Positions 6,985 to 13,434 of a stretch of 13,434 bases of DNA are shown here, one piece after another. This DNA is from Actinomycetes bacterium (GTDB lineage: Bacteria; Actinomycetota; Thermoleophilia; Solirubrobacterales; 70-9). Every line of letters begins with the position of its first letter. The stretch's first letter is position 1. The translations under genes were made by a program, and so were the position numbers. The notes below the pieces were generated by a model. It did not search any database. It was not told where the DNA came from and worked only from the letters and a program-made list of their open reading frames with translations. Location of the stretch: the NCBI GenBank assembly GCA_023434465.1, contig JAEYSQ010000029.1, positions 1-13,434 on the forward strand. The letters run 5' to 3'.

Positions 6985-9864
6985 TCAGGGACCGGTCCAG
7001 CCGTTCGAGTAGCAGTAGCCGCCACCCGCGCAGGCGGGGACCGATCCGTTCTCGAGAAAGCTCGTCGCCTGGTTGATCCCGTCGGCCGAAGCCCGGGGAT
7101 AGCTGTGTGGGTCACCGCCGTATCCCCACTCCTCGCGGGGCGGGACATTCGCGTTCGGCGGCGTCGCGGTGCCGGCCCCGCGGGTGCCGTTGAATCCGAC
7201 TGGGCCGCCGTCGTAGTAGACCATCAGACTGCCACCGGAGTAGGGAAAACCGGTGATCTCGGGGATTCCGAGGAACGGGTCGTCGTCCCAATGGCGACCG
7301 GGGTGGAGCCCTGGTGAGTAGACGCCGGCCCCGATCGTCCGGGCTTCGACCTCGGCGGTCACGTTCGCAACCTGGTGGTCACCGAGAGCGACCCGCATCA
7401 GAACCTCATGCGGTGGTGTGTTCGGAAGCGGGTCGGTGGTCATGTTGTGGGCGTAGCCGTTCGCCTCGCCGCGATCCCAAAGCAGCTGGACCAGCGACAG
7501 CAGCACCGGACGCTCCTCCAGGTTCGGATAGTTGGCGTAGAGGCCGACCGCCGGCAGCTTGAAGTACGTGTCGGAATCGACGCTGCGGCGAAGCAGGGTG
7601 GAATAGTTCATGCCCGGTACGCCGAGCACGCCCCGGTCGACGTCGGGTGAGAGAGCGACCAGGGCCCCGCCCATGATTCCGCCCTGGCTGATGCCCAGGT
7701 ACTTGAGCCGGTTGTCCGGAAAGCCGGAAACGTCGATCACCGGCTCGCTGTTCGGGGTCAACGGGTTGTCGTCGACGTCGAGCTTGAAGGCATCCTCGGC
7801 GGCGAACCCCTCGGGATGAAGCATCGCCCGTCCCAGCATCATGAAGTTGATGAAACCCTGCTGCATGCGGTCGACGAGCAGGGGGAAGTTCGACATGTCG
7901 CTCAGCGAGAGGAGCACATTGGCAAGGTCGTAAGTGGAGAAGCCGTCCCAGTTGGCTGCACACCAGATGCTGTTGCCTGCGTTGGCGACTCCGTTGGCGG
8001 CGTTGATCTGGTCAAGGCTGCCGAGCAGGCCGTGACCGTAGATCCCCGGGGTGGCCGGGGTGACCGTCGAGCCGTTGATGTTGCCGGTCTGGACCGACCG
8101 CGGGATGGCGCAGCGGAACGGAACACTGGTGGTGTTCAGGGGAAGTGGCGAGATCTCGTCTTCGGCGTCGAAGTTGAACCTCGAACCGGGCACGCAGAGC
8201 GGCAGGCTGAGATAACAGGGGACCCCGGTGATCACTCCGTCGACGTAGCGGATCACCTGGCTGCCGTCCGGTTGGCCGGGTGGTGCCAGAACCGGCAGGC
8301 CCGGGATGTCGCCGAGGTCAAGTTCGCAGCCGAGCTGGATCGGCAGGAGGGGCTCGGCGTCACAGATCCCGGTGACGACCACCTCGGGGGCATCGCCTTC
8401 GATCCTGCGGTTGGCCAGGTCGGTGTCCCCGAGGCCCGCGAACGCATCGTCGCGCATCCGGAGGGCCCGTCCGGTGACGCTCTCCTCGGATGCGACCGTG
8501 AAATCCCAGGCCATGTAGAGGTCGCCGCGTTCAACGCCAGCCTTGGTTTCCAGATCGTCGATGATCGACTCCATGTGCTGGCGCCGGTTCTCGACCTCGG
8601 GTTGTGCGGTCGGCAGGTCGTCCCGGAAGACCCGGAATCCGATCGGCGACTCGACCGGCTGGTTCTCGTCATCCTTGAGATTCCTGAGGGCGACGATGTA
8701 GCGGTGTCCGAACTCGAAGTTCCGGGCCGGGCGAATGATCAGGTTGACCGGATCGCTGTTCGCCGGATTGGCGTCGATCCCGCCCGGATCTCCTTCGGAC
8801 GGATCGACCGAGGTCGGGTTCGAGTCGAGTTCGGCCCAGATCGGCTGGCGCTCGCCGGTCGCGGCGTCGATCACAATCGCGGCCTGCTCAGGATCGTCGT
8901 ACCGGTGGAGGTCGGTGATCGGTACCAGGCCGCTGTTCTCGAAGGCGGCGGGCGTGTCGACCTCGGGAACCTTGATGGTGATCAGGTTGCCCGGGCTGAA
9001 ACCGTCGCCGCGGTTGATGTCGGTCGTGTCGACGTGAATCCCAAGCTGGTTCGCCGGCGCCGAATCACGGGCGATGTTCAGTTTGCGACCGGTCCCGGTC
9101 TCATCTTCGATCGTGAAGTAATCGTTGGGAAAGGGCTGAAGGCAGACCGAGTTGTCGAGGAAGTCGCAGCGGTCCGGGTTCTCGAGCGGGACCACCACTG
9201 TTTCGCCAGTCGGCCCGGTGGGACCGGTTGGGCCTGTGGGGCTGGTCGGGCCGGTTGGGCCCGTAGGACCGGTGGGACCGGTCGGGCCCGTTGGGTCGGT
9301 AGGACCGGTCGGACCGGTGGGGCCAGTCGGTTCGGTCGGACCGGTCGGACCGGTCGGACCCGTTGGCTGGGTCGGGCCGGTGGGGCCCGTTGGCTGAGTT
9401 GGGCCCGTGGGGCCCGTTGGGCCGGTTGGGCCGGTGGGTCCGCACCTGAACCCGGGTGACCGCAACCGGGCCGGACGGCGGACCTTCGCCGAGCCACTTC
9501 GGCCACGAATTCGGCCCTTGACGGTGATCCGCTTCGGACCGCAGCGCAGGAATAGCTTCTCGCCCGAGAATTTCAGTTTGACTCGAACCAGTCGGGCCCG
9601 GCCAGCCCGGAGCCAGAACTTCCGGACCTGAAAGTGACGGAAGGATCCCCGGAACCGGACCCGCAGGTTCACCCGTCCGGCCCGGTTCGACTTCACCCGG
9701 ACCTTCAGTTTGCCGGTGTTGAACACCTGATTCACCGTGCCCGACACGACCTTGAGCGTCAGTTTCGGCTTCCCAACGGGCTTCTGTGCCGTCGATGCAG
9801 AACTCGAGGCGAAGAGGAATCCGACGCTCAGAAGCAGTGTCAGGACGAGGCGAATTGACGGCAT
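6985..9864 (-). CDS. Secreted alpha/beta-hydrolase-like protein with collagen-like GPT linker
   Basis: A 959-residue exported paralogue of the 924-aa gene next door. ATG 9864 is chosen over the longer frame from 10023 because AAGGGAG lies 9 bases upstream and it begins directly with a signal peptide (hydrophobic LVLTLLLSVGFLFASSS, cleavage near STA-Q, about residue 26). Residues 34-140 are a basic beta-rich domain, 142-219 are 26 GPT-type triplets, and the rest matches the paralogue closely (shared NRGDGFSPGNLI, DRMQQGF, PDVDRGVLGVPG). Hydrolase residues: H611 in GHGLLG, S726 in G-I-S-Q-G, D829 in GDHQV, H920 in DPHSYPR. The S-to-D (103) and D-to-H (91) spacings equal those of the paralogue. 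Extracellular hydrolase; substrate unknown. It follows the M42 gene by 118 bases. Confidence 0.83.
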   Translation of the reverse strand: MPSIRLVLTLLLSVGFLFASSSASTAQKPVGKPKLTLKVVSGTVNQVFNTGKLKVRVKSNRAGRVNLRVRFRGSFRHFQVRKFWLRAGRARLVRVKLKFSGEKLFLRCGPKRITVKGRIRGRSGSAKVRRPARLRSPGFRCGPTGPTGPTGPTGPTQPTGPTGPTQPTGPTGPTGPTEPTGPTGPTGPTDPTGPTGPTGPTGPTGPTSPTGPTGPTGPTGETVVVPLENPDRCDFLDNSVCLQPFPNDYFTIEDETGTGRKLNIARDSAPANQLGIHVDTTDINRGDGFSPGNLITIKVPEVDTPAAFENSGLVPITDLHRYDDPEQAAIVIDAATGERQPIWAELDSNPTSVDPSEGDPGGIDANPANSDPVNLIIRPARNFEFGHRYIVALRNLKDDENQPVESPIGFRVFRDDLPTAQPEVENRRQHMESIIDDLETKAGVERGDLYMAWDFTVASEESVTGRALRMRDDAFAGLGDTDLANRRIEGDAPEVVVTGICDAEPLLPIQLGCELDLGDIPGLPVLAPPGQPDGSQVIRYVDGVITGVPCYLSLPLCVPGSRFNFDAEDEISPLPLNTTSVPFRCAIPRSVQTGNINGSTVTPATPGIYGHGLLGSLDQINAANGVANAGNSIWCAANWDGFSTYDLANVLLSLSDMSNFPLLVDRMQQGFINFMMLGRAMLHPEGFAAEDAFKLDVDDNPLTPNSEPVIDVSGFPDNRLKYLGISQGGIMGGALVALSPDVDRGVLGVPGMNYSTLLRRSVDSDTYFKLPAVGLYANYPNLEERPVLLSLVQLLWDRGEANGYAHNMTTDPLPNTPPHEVLMRVALGDHQVANVTAEVEARTIGAGVYSPGLHPGRHWDDDPFLGIPEITGFPYSGGSLMVYYDGGPVGFNGTRGAGTATPPNANVPPREEWGYGGDPHSYPRASADGINQATSFLENGSVPACAGGGYCYSNGWTGP
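9208..9441 (-). repeat. 26 GPT-type collagen-like triplets
   Basis: Twenty-six consecutive codon triplets encode x-P-T. Twenty-one are Gly-Pro-Thr; the other five replace glycine with Q, Q, E, D and S. From the N-terminal side the pattern is 5 GPT, QPT, 2 GPT, QPT, 3 GPT, EPT, 3 GPT, DPT, 5 GPT, SPT, 3 GPT. Synonymous codons vary freely, so the DNA is not a simple slippage tract. The tract joins the beta-rich N-terminal domain to the hydrolase part and is absent from the neighbouring paralogue. Confidence 0.95.
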
Positions 9865-9891
9865 TCTCTGAATCTCCCTTGGGCTGGTCTG

Positions 9892-9916
9892 CCGGTCCTG
9901 CCCGCGCGCGGACCGG
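9892..9916 (-). other. Hairpin in the leader of the 959-aa hydrolase gene
   Basis: CCGGTCC (9892-9898) pairs with GGACCGG (9910-9916) across an 11-base loop, 28-52 bases upstream of ATG 9864. There is no T run on either side, so it is not a standard terminator. It may be structure in the mRNA leader or chance in GC-rich sequence. I find no convincing promoter in the 118-base gap. Confidence 0.25.
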
Positions 9917-9982
9917 TTCACAAATCGATTACCCAAAGTGACGGCTCGGAAACCAAGTGCCCCGTCGTCACCCAATCGAGAT

Positions 9983-11047
9983 TCAGCGCGAGAGGTCGAC
10001 CTCCGGGTCGAGCGACTCGGCAAAGGCGACCATCAGCTCGACCGTCGCTTCGACGTCGGTGAGGTCGACCATCTCGACCGGTGAGTGCATGTATCGGAGA
10101 GGTATGGAAACCAGCCCGGTCGGAATGCCGGTGCGGGAAATCTGAAGTGAGTCGGCGTCGGTGTGAGTCGAGTTGCCGCTGGCGCCGACCGAGTACTCGA
10201 TTCCGGCCTTCTCGGCTGTGTCGCGAAGCAGTTCGTAGACCTTGGGCGAGAGGGTGGACCCGCGGCCGATCACCGGGCCCGAACCGAAGGGATGGCTGCC
10301 GACTTCCTTCTCGTCGATTCCGGGAGCGTCCGTCGCGTGGGTCACGTCGATCGCCACCGCCAGATCGGGGCGCACCGTGAAGGCGGCCGTCCGGGACCCG
10401 AACAGTCCGATCTCTTCCTGTACCGCGGCGACCCCCGCAAAGCGGAGCTTCGCCTTCGCGTTCTCGCTGATCCGGCGGGCAGCCTCCAGCGCGACGTAGG
10501 AACCGAGCCGGTTGTCCATCGAGCGCGAGACGAGCCGGCCACCGGCCACCGGCATCGGTTCGCAATCGATAACGACCGGGTCACCGACACTGACCATCTT
10601 CTGTGCGTCTTCGCGGTCGTCGGCTCCGATGTCGATGTGCATCTCCTTGAGCTGGACGACTTTCTTGCGCTGGTCCGGTTCGAGCAGGTGGATCGGCTTG
10701 CGGCCGGCGACACCGGGAACCGGGCCGTCATTGCCAGTGACGCTGACCCGCTGGCCGACCAAAATCTGCGGGTCCCAGCCGCCGACCGGCGCAAAGTAGA
10801 GAAAGCCCTTCTCGTCGATGTGGGTGACGACCAGCCCGATCTCGTCGATGTGTCCGACCACGGCCAGCAGCGGCGCCTCGTCGTTCTGATCCGCGCTGGG
10901 GATCGTGGCCACGCTGGAACCGAGGCCGTCGGTCGTGATCTCGGCGAATCCGGCGGCCTTTCGCCAGACCTCGGCGGCGGGGGCCTCATAACCGGAAGGT
11001 CCGGGGGTGCGGAGCAGTTCGTCGAGCAGCGCGGGTGTCGTCGTCAT
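9983..11047 (-). CDS. M42 family metallopeptidase (TET/glutamyl aminopeptidase-like)
   Basis: A 354-residue cytosolic aminopeptidase of the M42 family, whose members form large tetrahedral assemblies that trim peptides. The co-catalytic metal ligands and catalytic glutamate are all present: H66 and D68 (GHIDEIG), D178 (SMDNRLG), E211/E212 (QEEIG), D234 (AIDVTHATD) and H321 (RYMHSP). The ATG at 11047 is chosen because residue 1 onward matches the family (LLDELLRTPGPSGYE); the frame extends to 11152, but that would run into efp and adds non-homologous residues. No Shine-Dalgarno precedes this ATG, and CATAAT ends 6 bases upstream, which fits a leaderless mRNA. It is divergent from efp with 37 bp between start codons. 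Substrate preference cannot be read from the sequence. Confidence 0.9.
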   Translation of the reverse strand: MTTTPALLDELLRTPGPSGYEAPAAEVWRKAAGFAEITTDGLGSSVATIPSADQNDEAPLLAVVGHIDEIGLVVTHIDEKGFLYFAPVGGWDPQILVGQRVSVTGNDGPVPGVAGRKPIHLLEPDQRKKVVQLKEMHIDIGADDREDAQKMVSVGDPVVIDCEPMPVAGGRLVSRSMDNRLGSYVALEAARRISENAKAKLRFAGVAAVQEEIGLFGSRTAAFTVRPDLAVAIDVTHATDAPGIDEKEVGSHPFGSGPVIGRGSTLSPKVYELLRDTAEKAGIEYSVGASGNSTHTDADSLQISRTGIPTGLVSIPLRYMHSPVEMVDLTDVEATVELMVAFAESLDPEVDLSR

Positions 11048-11084
11048 GAAGCCATTATGACTGGAGGCTCTAGAATCATTTGCC
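11048..11084. promoter_or_regulatory. Compact divergent promoter for the M42 gene and efp
   Basis: Only 37 bp separate the two start codons. On the + strand TAGAAT (11071-11076) lies 8 bases before the efp GTG. On the - strand CATAAT (11059-11054) lies 6 bases before the M42 ATG. Both distances place the predicted transcription start at or next to the start codon, so leaderless transcripts are likely. GGAGG at 11063-11067 is 17 bases from the efp start, too far for a normal Shine-Dalgarno. Clear -35 boxes are missing in both directions. Confidence 0.5.
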
Positions 11085-11645
11085 GTGATCAGCACTAGTG
11101 ATTTCCGCAACGGTTCGCACATCGAAGTAGAAGGCAAGATCATGCGAATCATCGAGTTTCAGCATGTGAAGCCAGGCAAGGGCGGCGCCTTCGTGCGCAC
11201 CAAGCTCCGCCGGATCGAAGATGGAGGGGTTATCGACAAGACCTTCCGGGCCGGTGAGAAGTTCCGTCCGGTTCGAACCGAATCCCGGAAGATGCAGTAT
11301 CTGTATGAGTCGGGTGACGCGGTCGTCTTCATGGACAACCAGAGCTACGACCAGATCGAGATCCCGGCTGACCTCGCGGCGGACGCGATGCGCTGGATCC
11401 AGCCCAACGATGAGGTCGACATCCTGTTCGTGGATGAGAACCCTTCGGAGGTCGCGGTTTCAAGCTCGATCGAAGCGAAAGTCGTCAAGACCGAGCCCGG
11501 CCTGAAGGGCGACACCGCTTCCGGCGGTGGCTCCAAGCCAGCCACCCTCGAGTCCGGAGTCGAGATCCAGGTGCCGCTCTTCATAAACGAAGGCGAAGTG
11601 ATCAAGGTCAACACCGAGACCGCCGAATACATGTCCCGAGCCTAG
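11085..11645 (+). CDS. efp: Translation elongation factor P
   Basis: A 186-residue protein of normal EF-P length that binds the ribosome between the P and E sites and relieves stalling at polyproline stretches. The GTG start gives the typical N-terminus MISTSDFRNGSHIEVEG. Domain I carries the loop V-K-P-G-K32-G-G-A-F, with lysine at the position modified in many bacteria. Domains II and III end in the usual EYMSRA. The 26 proline-containing triplets in the nearby secreted hydrolase are a conceivable client, but that is only a thought, since G-P-T spacing lacks consecutive prolines. In many Gram-positive genomes efp follows aroQ and pepP directly; here 7.4 kb lie between. Confidence 0.97.
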   Translation: MISTSDFRNGSHIEVEGKIMRIIEFQHVKPGKGGAFVRTKLRRIEDGGVIDKTFRAGEKFRPVRTESRKMQYLYESGDAVVFMDNQSYDQIEIPADLAADAMRWIQPNDEVDILFVDENPSEVAVSSSIEAKVVKTEPGLKGDTASGGGSKPATLESGVEIQVPLFINEGEVIKVNTETAEYMSRA

Positions 11646-11699
11646 CCCCGGGTCCCGAACACAGCAACCAACCCCCGCACCAGCCCAGCCCCCCACATC

Positions 11700-11887
11700 G
11701 GTGGGTCGGATTTTCACCACCCTCACGCATTTTCCGACCCACCAGGTTGCGGCCGCACGCTCGCACTCCGGGGTGGGTCGGATTTTCACCACCCTCACGC
11801 ATTTCCCGACCCACCAGGTTGCGGCCGTCCTCTCGCCACTTGTGGTGGGTCGGATTCTGACCACGGCGGCGTGAAATCCGACCCACC
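11700..11887. repeat. Three tandem 72-bp units, each with a 44-nt palindrome
   Basis: Palindromes at 11700-11743, 11772-11815 and 11844-11887 each begin GGTGGGTCGG and end CCGACCCACC. The perfect stems are 11, 10 and 13 bp. Units start exactly 72 bp apart, with 28-base linkers that both begin AGGTTGCGGCCG. The loops of units 1 and 2 are nearly identical (TTTTCACCACCCTCACGCA); the loop of unit 3 differs while its stem is longer. The array starts 55 bases after efp and ends 32 bases before yjbQ. It resembles REP-type extragenic palindromes and could also attenuate readthrough from efp, although no T run follows any stem. Positions 11646-11699 are C-rich and otherwise featureless. Confidence 0.92.
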
Positions 11888-11919
11888 GCTGGTGGGGGTC
11901 GGGCGATAGCTTTGAGGGC

Positions 11920-12354
11920 ATGGACATGTTTCAGAGCGATTTCACCCTTGAGGCGCGGCCCCGGGGGTTTCACCTGGTCACTCGTGAGGTCGAATCAGCC
12001 ATTACCGAGCTCGACCGGTTCGAGGTCGGGCTGGCTCACCTCCTTATCAGGCACACCTCGGCATCGCTCACGCTGAACGAGAACGCATCACCCGACGTTC
12101 GGACCGATTTCCGCAGCTGGGTCGATGCTGCTGTCCCGGCCCGGCCCCGCGAGTTCGAGTGGACCCACACCCTCGAGGGCCCCGACGACATGCCGGCCCA
12201 CCTCAAAGGGGCATTGACCGGATTCGATTTGACCTTGCCAATCCGTGACGGGCGTTTCCACCTCGGAACCTGGCAGGGGATCTATCTGTGCGAACACCGC
12301 GATCATGGCGGAGCCCGATCGCTCACCGCGACTCTCTGGGGCGAAACGTCCTGA
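11920..12354 (+). CDS. yjbQ: YjbQ family protein (secondary thiamine-phosphate synthase type)
   Basis: A 144-residue protein of the UPF0047/YjbQ family. E. coli YjbQ has weak thiamine-phosphate synthase activity, but the physiological role is unsettled. Family blocks are HTSASLTLNENA (45-56), H83-T-L-E-G-P-D-D-M-P-A-H94-L-K, and DGRFHLGTWQGIYLCEHRD (110-128), containing the conserved histidines thought to bind metal and substrate. ATG 11920 is given as start because TAGCTT (11907-11912) would place transcription right at it. ATG 11926, in frame, is a good alternative with GAGGG 7 bases upstream and a 142-residue product. The 3' end overlaps the convergent gene by 52 bases. Confidence 0.9.
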   Translation: MDMFQSDFTLEARPRGFHLVTREVESAITELDRFEVGLAHLLIRHTSASLTLNENASPDVRTDFRSWVDAAVPARPREFEWTHTLEGPDDMPAHLKGALTGFDLTLPIRDGRFHLGTWQGIYLCEHRDHGGARSLTATLWGETS

Positions 12355-13307
12355 TCGAGACCGAGTGACGGGCCCAGGTCGACTTCCAGCAACTTTCGGA
12401 GTTTAGCCGCCGTTTCCGCGCCTTCCTCGCGCATCATCATCGGGTCGACCCTGACCACGCGGTTGCCCCCAGCGGCGAGGTCCAGAGACTTGCGGTAGTC
12501 CCGGTGTCTGGCCTCCCGATCGTCGTGGTAGGTCCCCCCGTCGGCTTCGACGATCAGGTCGGAACCCTCGAACTGGAAATCGACCTCGTAGTCGCCACGG
12601 TAGTCGTTCACATAGGGCTTCGGCAGATGGTACTTGCGACAGAAATCGGGAAACTCGGCTTCGAGATCCGTGCGAACCCGAAGCAGGCTGGGGTCCCAGG
12701 CCGCCAGGACCCCCTTCAGTTTCCTGATCCCCTTTCTGCCCCTGGCTCTTTCCGCGGCGGCCAGCATCGCCTCGATGGTGAAAAGACCCCGGGAAATGCC
12801 TTTTCGAACGGCATCTTTGAGCGTTTTCCTGTTCTCGGACTCGGCCAGGTTGATTACCGTTCTGATCGGACTGGTGACCGGGATTCCTCTCACGATCCAG
12901 ATCTCGTCCTGAGTGATCGACCGGGTTCGGTGGATCGTCAGCCCGGGATGGATTTCCCGACTCGCGTGGGCGGGCGGGGGTCGGTGGCGATCCGGGCTCG
13001 AGCTTCGGATCACTTCCAGTTTCCGGTTGATCGGAAGCAGACCGTGTAGGCCGGCCGCGGAGCGGTGCGAGAGGACGGCGACCGGACCGCCGGCGAGGAC
13101 TGCCGCCGCCATTCGCCCTTCCGCGGTGAGCACGTCGTGGACCAACGAGTACACGCCGGCGTAGAGCTTCTTGAAGGTCCGGTTTCGGACCCTGGAATCG
13201 ATGCTTCGCGGCCTGACACCCTCGGCGATCAGAAGGCGCCTCGCAACCACTCCGTGGCGGCGCTTGGCCTCGGAGGCGAGCAAGAGGTTGAGGTCGAATT
13301 GGACCAT
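12303..13307 (-). CDS. AbiEi-type winged-helix / DUF559 nuclease-fold protein
   Basis: A 334-residue protein from ATG 13307; the frame extends to 13391, but the extra residues lack family resemblance. The N-terminus (about 13-53: HGVVARRLL, IDSRVRNRTFKKLYAGVY) resembles the AbiEi antitoxin N-terminal winged helix. A middle segment contains VLSHRSAAGLHGLLP and SPIRTVINLAES. The C-terminus is DUF559, a Vsr/PD-(D/E)XK-like fold: D243 in YEVDF, E254 and D256 in LIVEADGGTYHDD. Such proteins are abundant in high-GC actinobacteria; their function is unknown, with DNA cleavage or a toxin-antitoxin role suggested from folds only. No AbiEii-type nucleotidyltransferase partner lies in the window. No good Shine-Dalgarno is visible. 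Confidence 0.82.
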   Translation of the reverse strand: MVQFDLNLLLASEAKRRHGVVARRLLIAEGVRPRSIDSRVRNRTFKKLYAGVYSLVHDVLTAEGRMAAAVLAGGPVAVLSHRSAAGLHGLLPINRKLEVIRSSSPDRHRPPPAHASREIHPGLTIHRTRSITQDEIWIVRGIPVTSPIRTVINLAESENRKTLKDAVRKGISRGLFTIEAMLAAAERARGRKGIRKLKGVLAAWDPSLLRVRTDLEAEFPDFCRKYHLPKPYVNDYRGDYEVDFQFEGSDLIVEADGGTYHDDREARHRDYRKSLDLAAGGNRVVRVDPMMMREEGAETAAKLRKLLEVDLGPSLGLDQDVSPQRVAVSDRAPP

Positions 13308-13399
13308 GCTTTCAAGGGTGCCCCGAAAACGTTCACACATGGCTCGACAGGCGCAACGATTGAGAGACGAAAATGCCACAGAAGCGCACACCCGGCTCC

Positions 13400-13434
13400 G
13401 GTGGGTCGGATTCTGCCCGGACGGGGTAGAAATC
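13400..13434. repeat. Fourth copy of the 44-nt palindrome, cut by the window edge
   Basis: GGTGGGTCGGATTCTG at 13400-13415 matches the left arm of the third unit of the array at 11844, and the window ends in GAAATC, like the right part of that unit just before CGACCCACC. The 35 bases present equal 44 minus 9, so the missing bases are predicted to be CGACCCACC. The copy lies about 90 bases upstream of the DUF559 gene start. The remaining bases 13308-13399 show no other feature I can support. Confidence 0.7.

Noticed and set aside
7816..9459. A 547-residue open frame on the + strand, opposite the 959-aa hydrolase gene
   Set aside because: It is an antisense shadow of a GC-rich gene, with no domain, no plausible start region, and repeats that mirror the GPT tract.
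9917..9942. TCAC...GTGA arms upstream of the 959-aa hydrolase gene as a third CRP-like site
   Set aside because: The spacing is 17 bases instead of 6 and the arms are only four bases long.
9865..10023. N-terminal extension of the 959-aa hydrolase
   Set aside because: It would bury the signal peptide 53 residues inside the protein and overlap the M42 gene; ATG 9864 has a good Shine-Dalgarno.
11048..11152. N-terminal extension of the M42 peptidase into efp
   Set aside because: No homology in the added residues, and it would overlap the securely assigned start of efp.
11700..11887. CRISPR-like appearance of the repeat array
   Set aside because: Only three units; the linkers are partly conserved, the repeated part is a 44-nt palindrome with variable loop, and no cas genes are nearby.
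12303..13307. DUF559 gene as half of an AbiE toxin-antitoxin system
   Set aside because: No AbiEii-type nucleotidyltransferase gene is next to it in the window; only the N-terminal fold resemblance supports the idea.

Overview
The window is about 65% GC by eye, with tightly packed genes, strongly GC-biased third codon positions and frequent long antisense shadow frames. The protein sequences, a fused shikimate kinase/dehydroquinate synthase, an AbiEi-like/DUF559 protein and large secreted proteins with basic beta-rich N-terminal domains suggest a high-GC actinobacterium, most likely of the Thermoleophilia/Solirubrobacterales type. That placement is an inference from general resemblance, not from a marker gene.

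Left part (1-3699, + strand): a compact shikimate operon. It runs from the 3' part of aroC (chorismate synthase), through a fused aroK-aroB gene and a type II 3-dehydroquinase (aroQ), to an M24 aminopeptidase P family protein. aroC/aroKB and aroQ/pepP overlap by ATGA, and aroKB/aroQ are 13 bases apart, so the four are probably cotranscribed and translationally coupled. Positions 3700-4009 hold no protein gene. They contain a -10-like box, a TGTGA-N6-TCACA palindrome and a strong rho-independent terminator, together a possible ~120-nt RNA, and then a perfect UUCG-loop hairpin that reads as the terminator of the next gene on the - strand.

Middle part (4010-11047, - strand): an M42 metallopeptidase is followed in the same direction by two large secreted paralogues (959 and 924 aa). 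Both carry a signal peptide, a basic beta-rich N-terminal region and a C-terminal alpha/beta-hydrolase core with HG-x-x-G, G-x-S-x-G and conserved Asp and His at matching spacing. They differ mainly near the N-terminus: one has 26 GPT-type collagen-like triplets, the other a lysine-rich segment. This block lies between pepP and efp, which sit next to aroQ in many Gram-positive genomes.

Right part (11085-13434): efp (+ strand) starts only 37 bp from the divergent M42 gene, and both starts have -10-like boxes placed for leaderless mRNAs. Downstream lies a three-unit, 72-bp tandem array of 44-nt palindromes. Next come yjbQ (+) and a DUF559/AbiEi-like gene (-) whose 3' ends overlap by 52 bp. A fourth copy of the palindrome begins at 13400 and is cut by the window edge.

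Nothing here forms a recognisable defence, secretion or biosynthetic system. The least explained elements are the duplicated secreted hydrolase pair, the palindrome array and the putative RNA with its shared promoter-palindrome layout.
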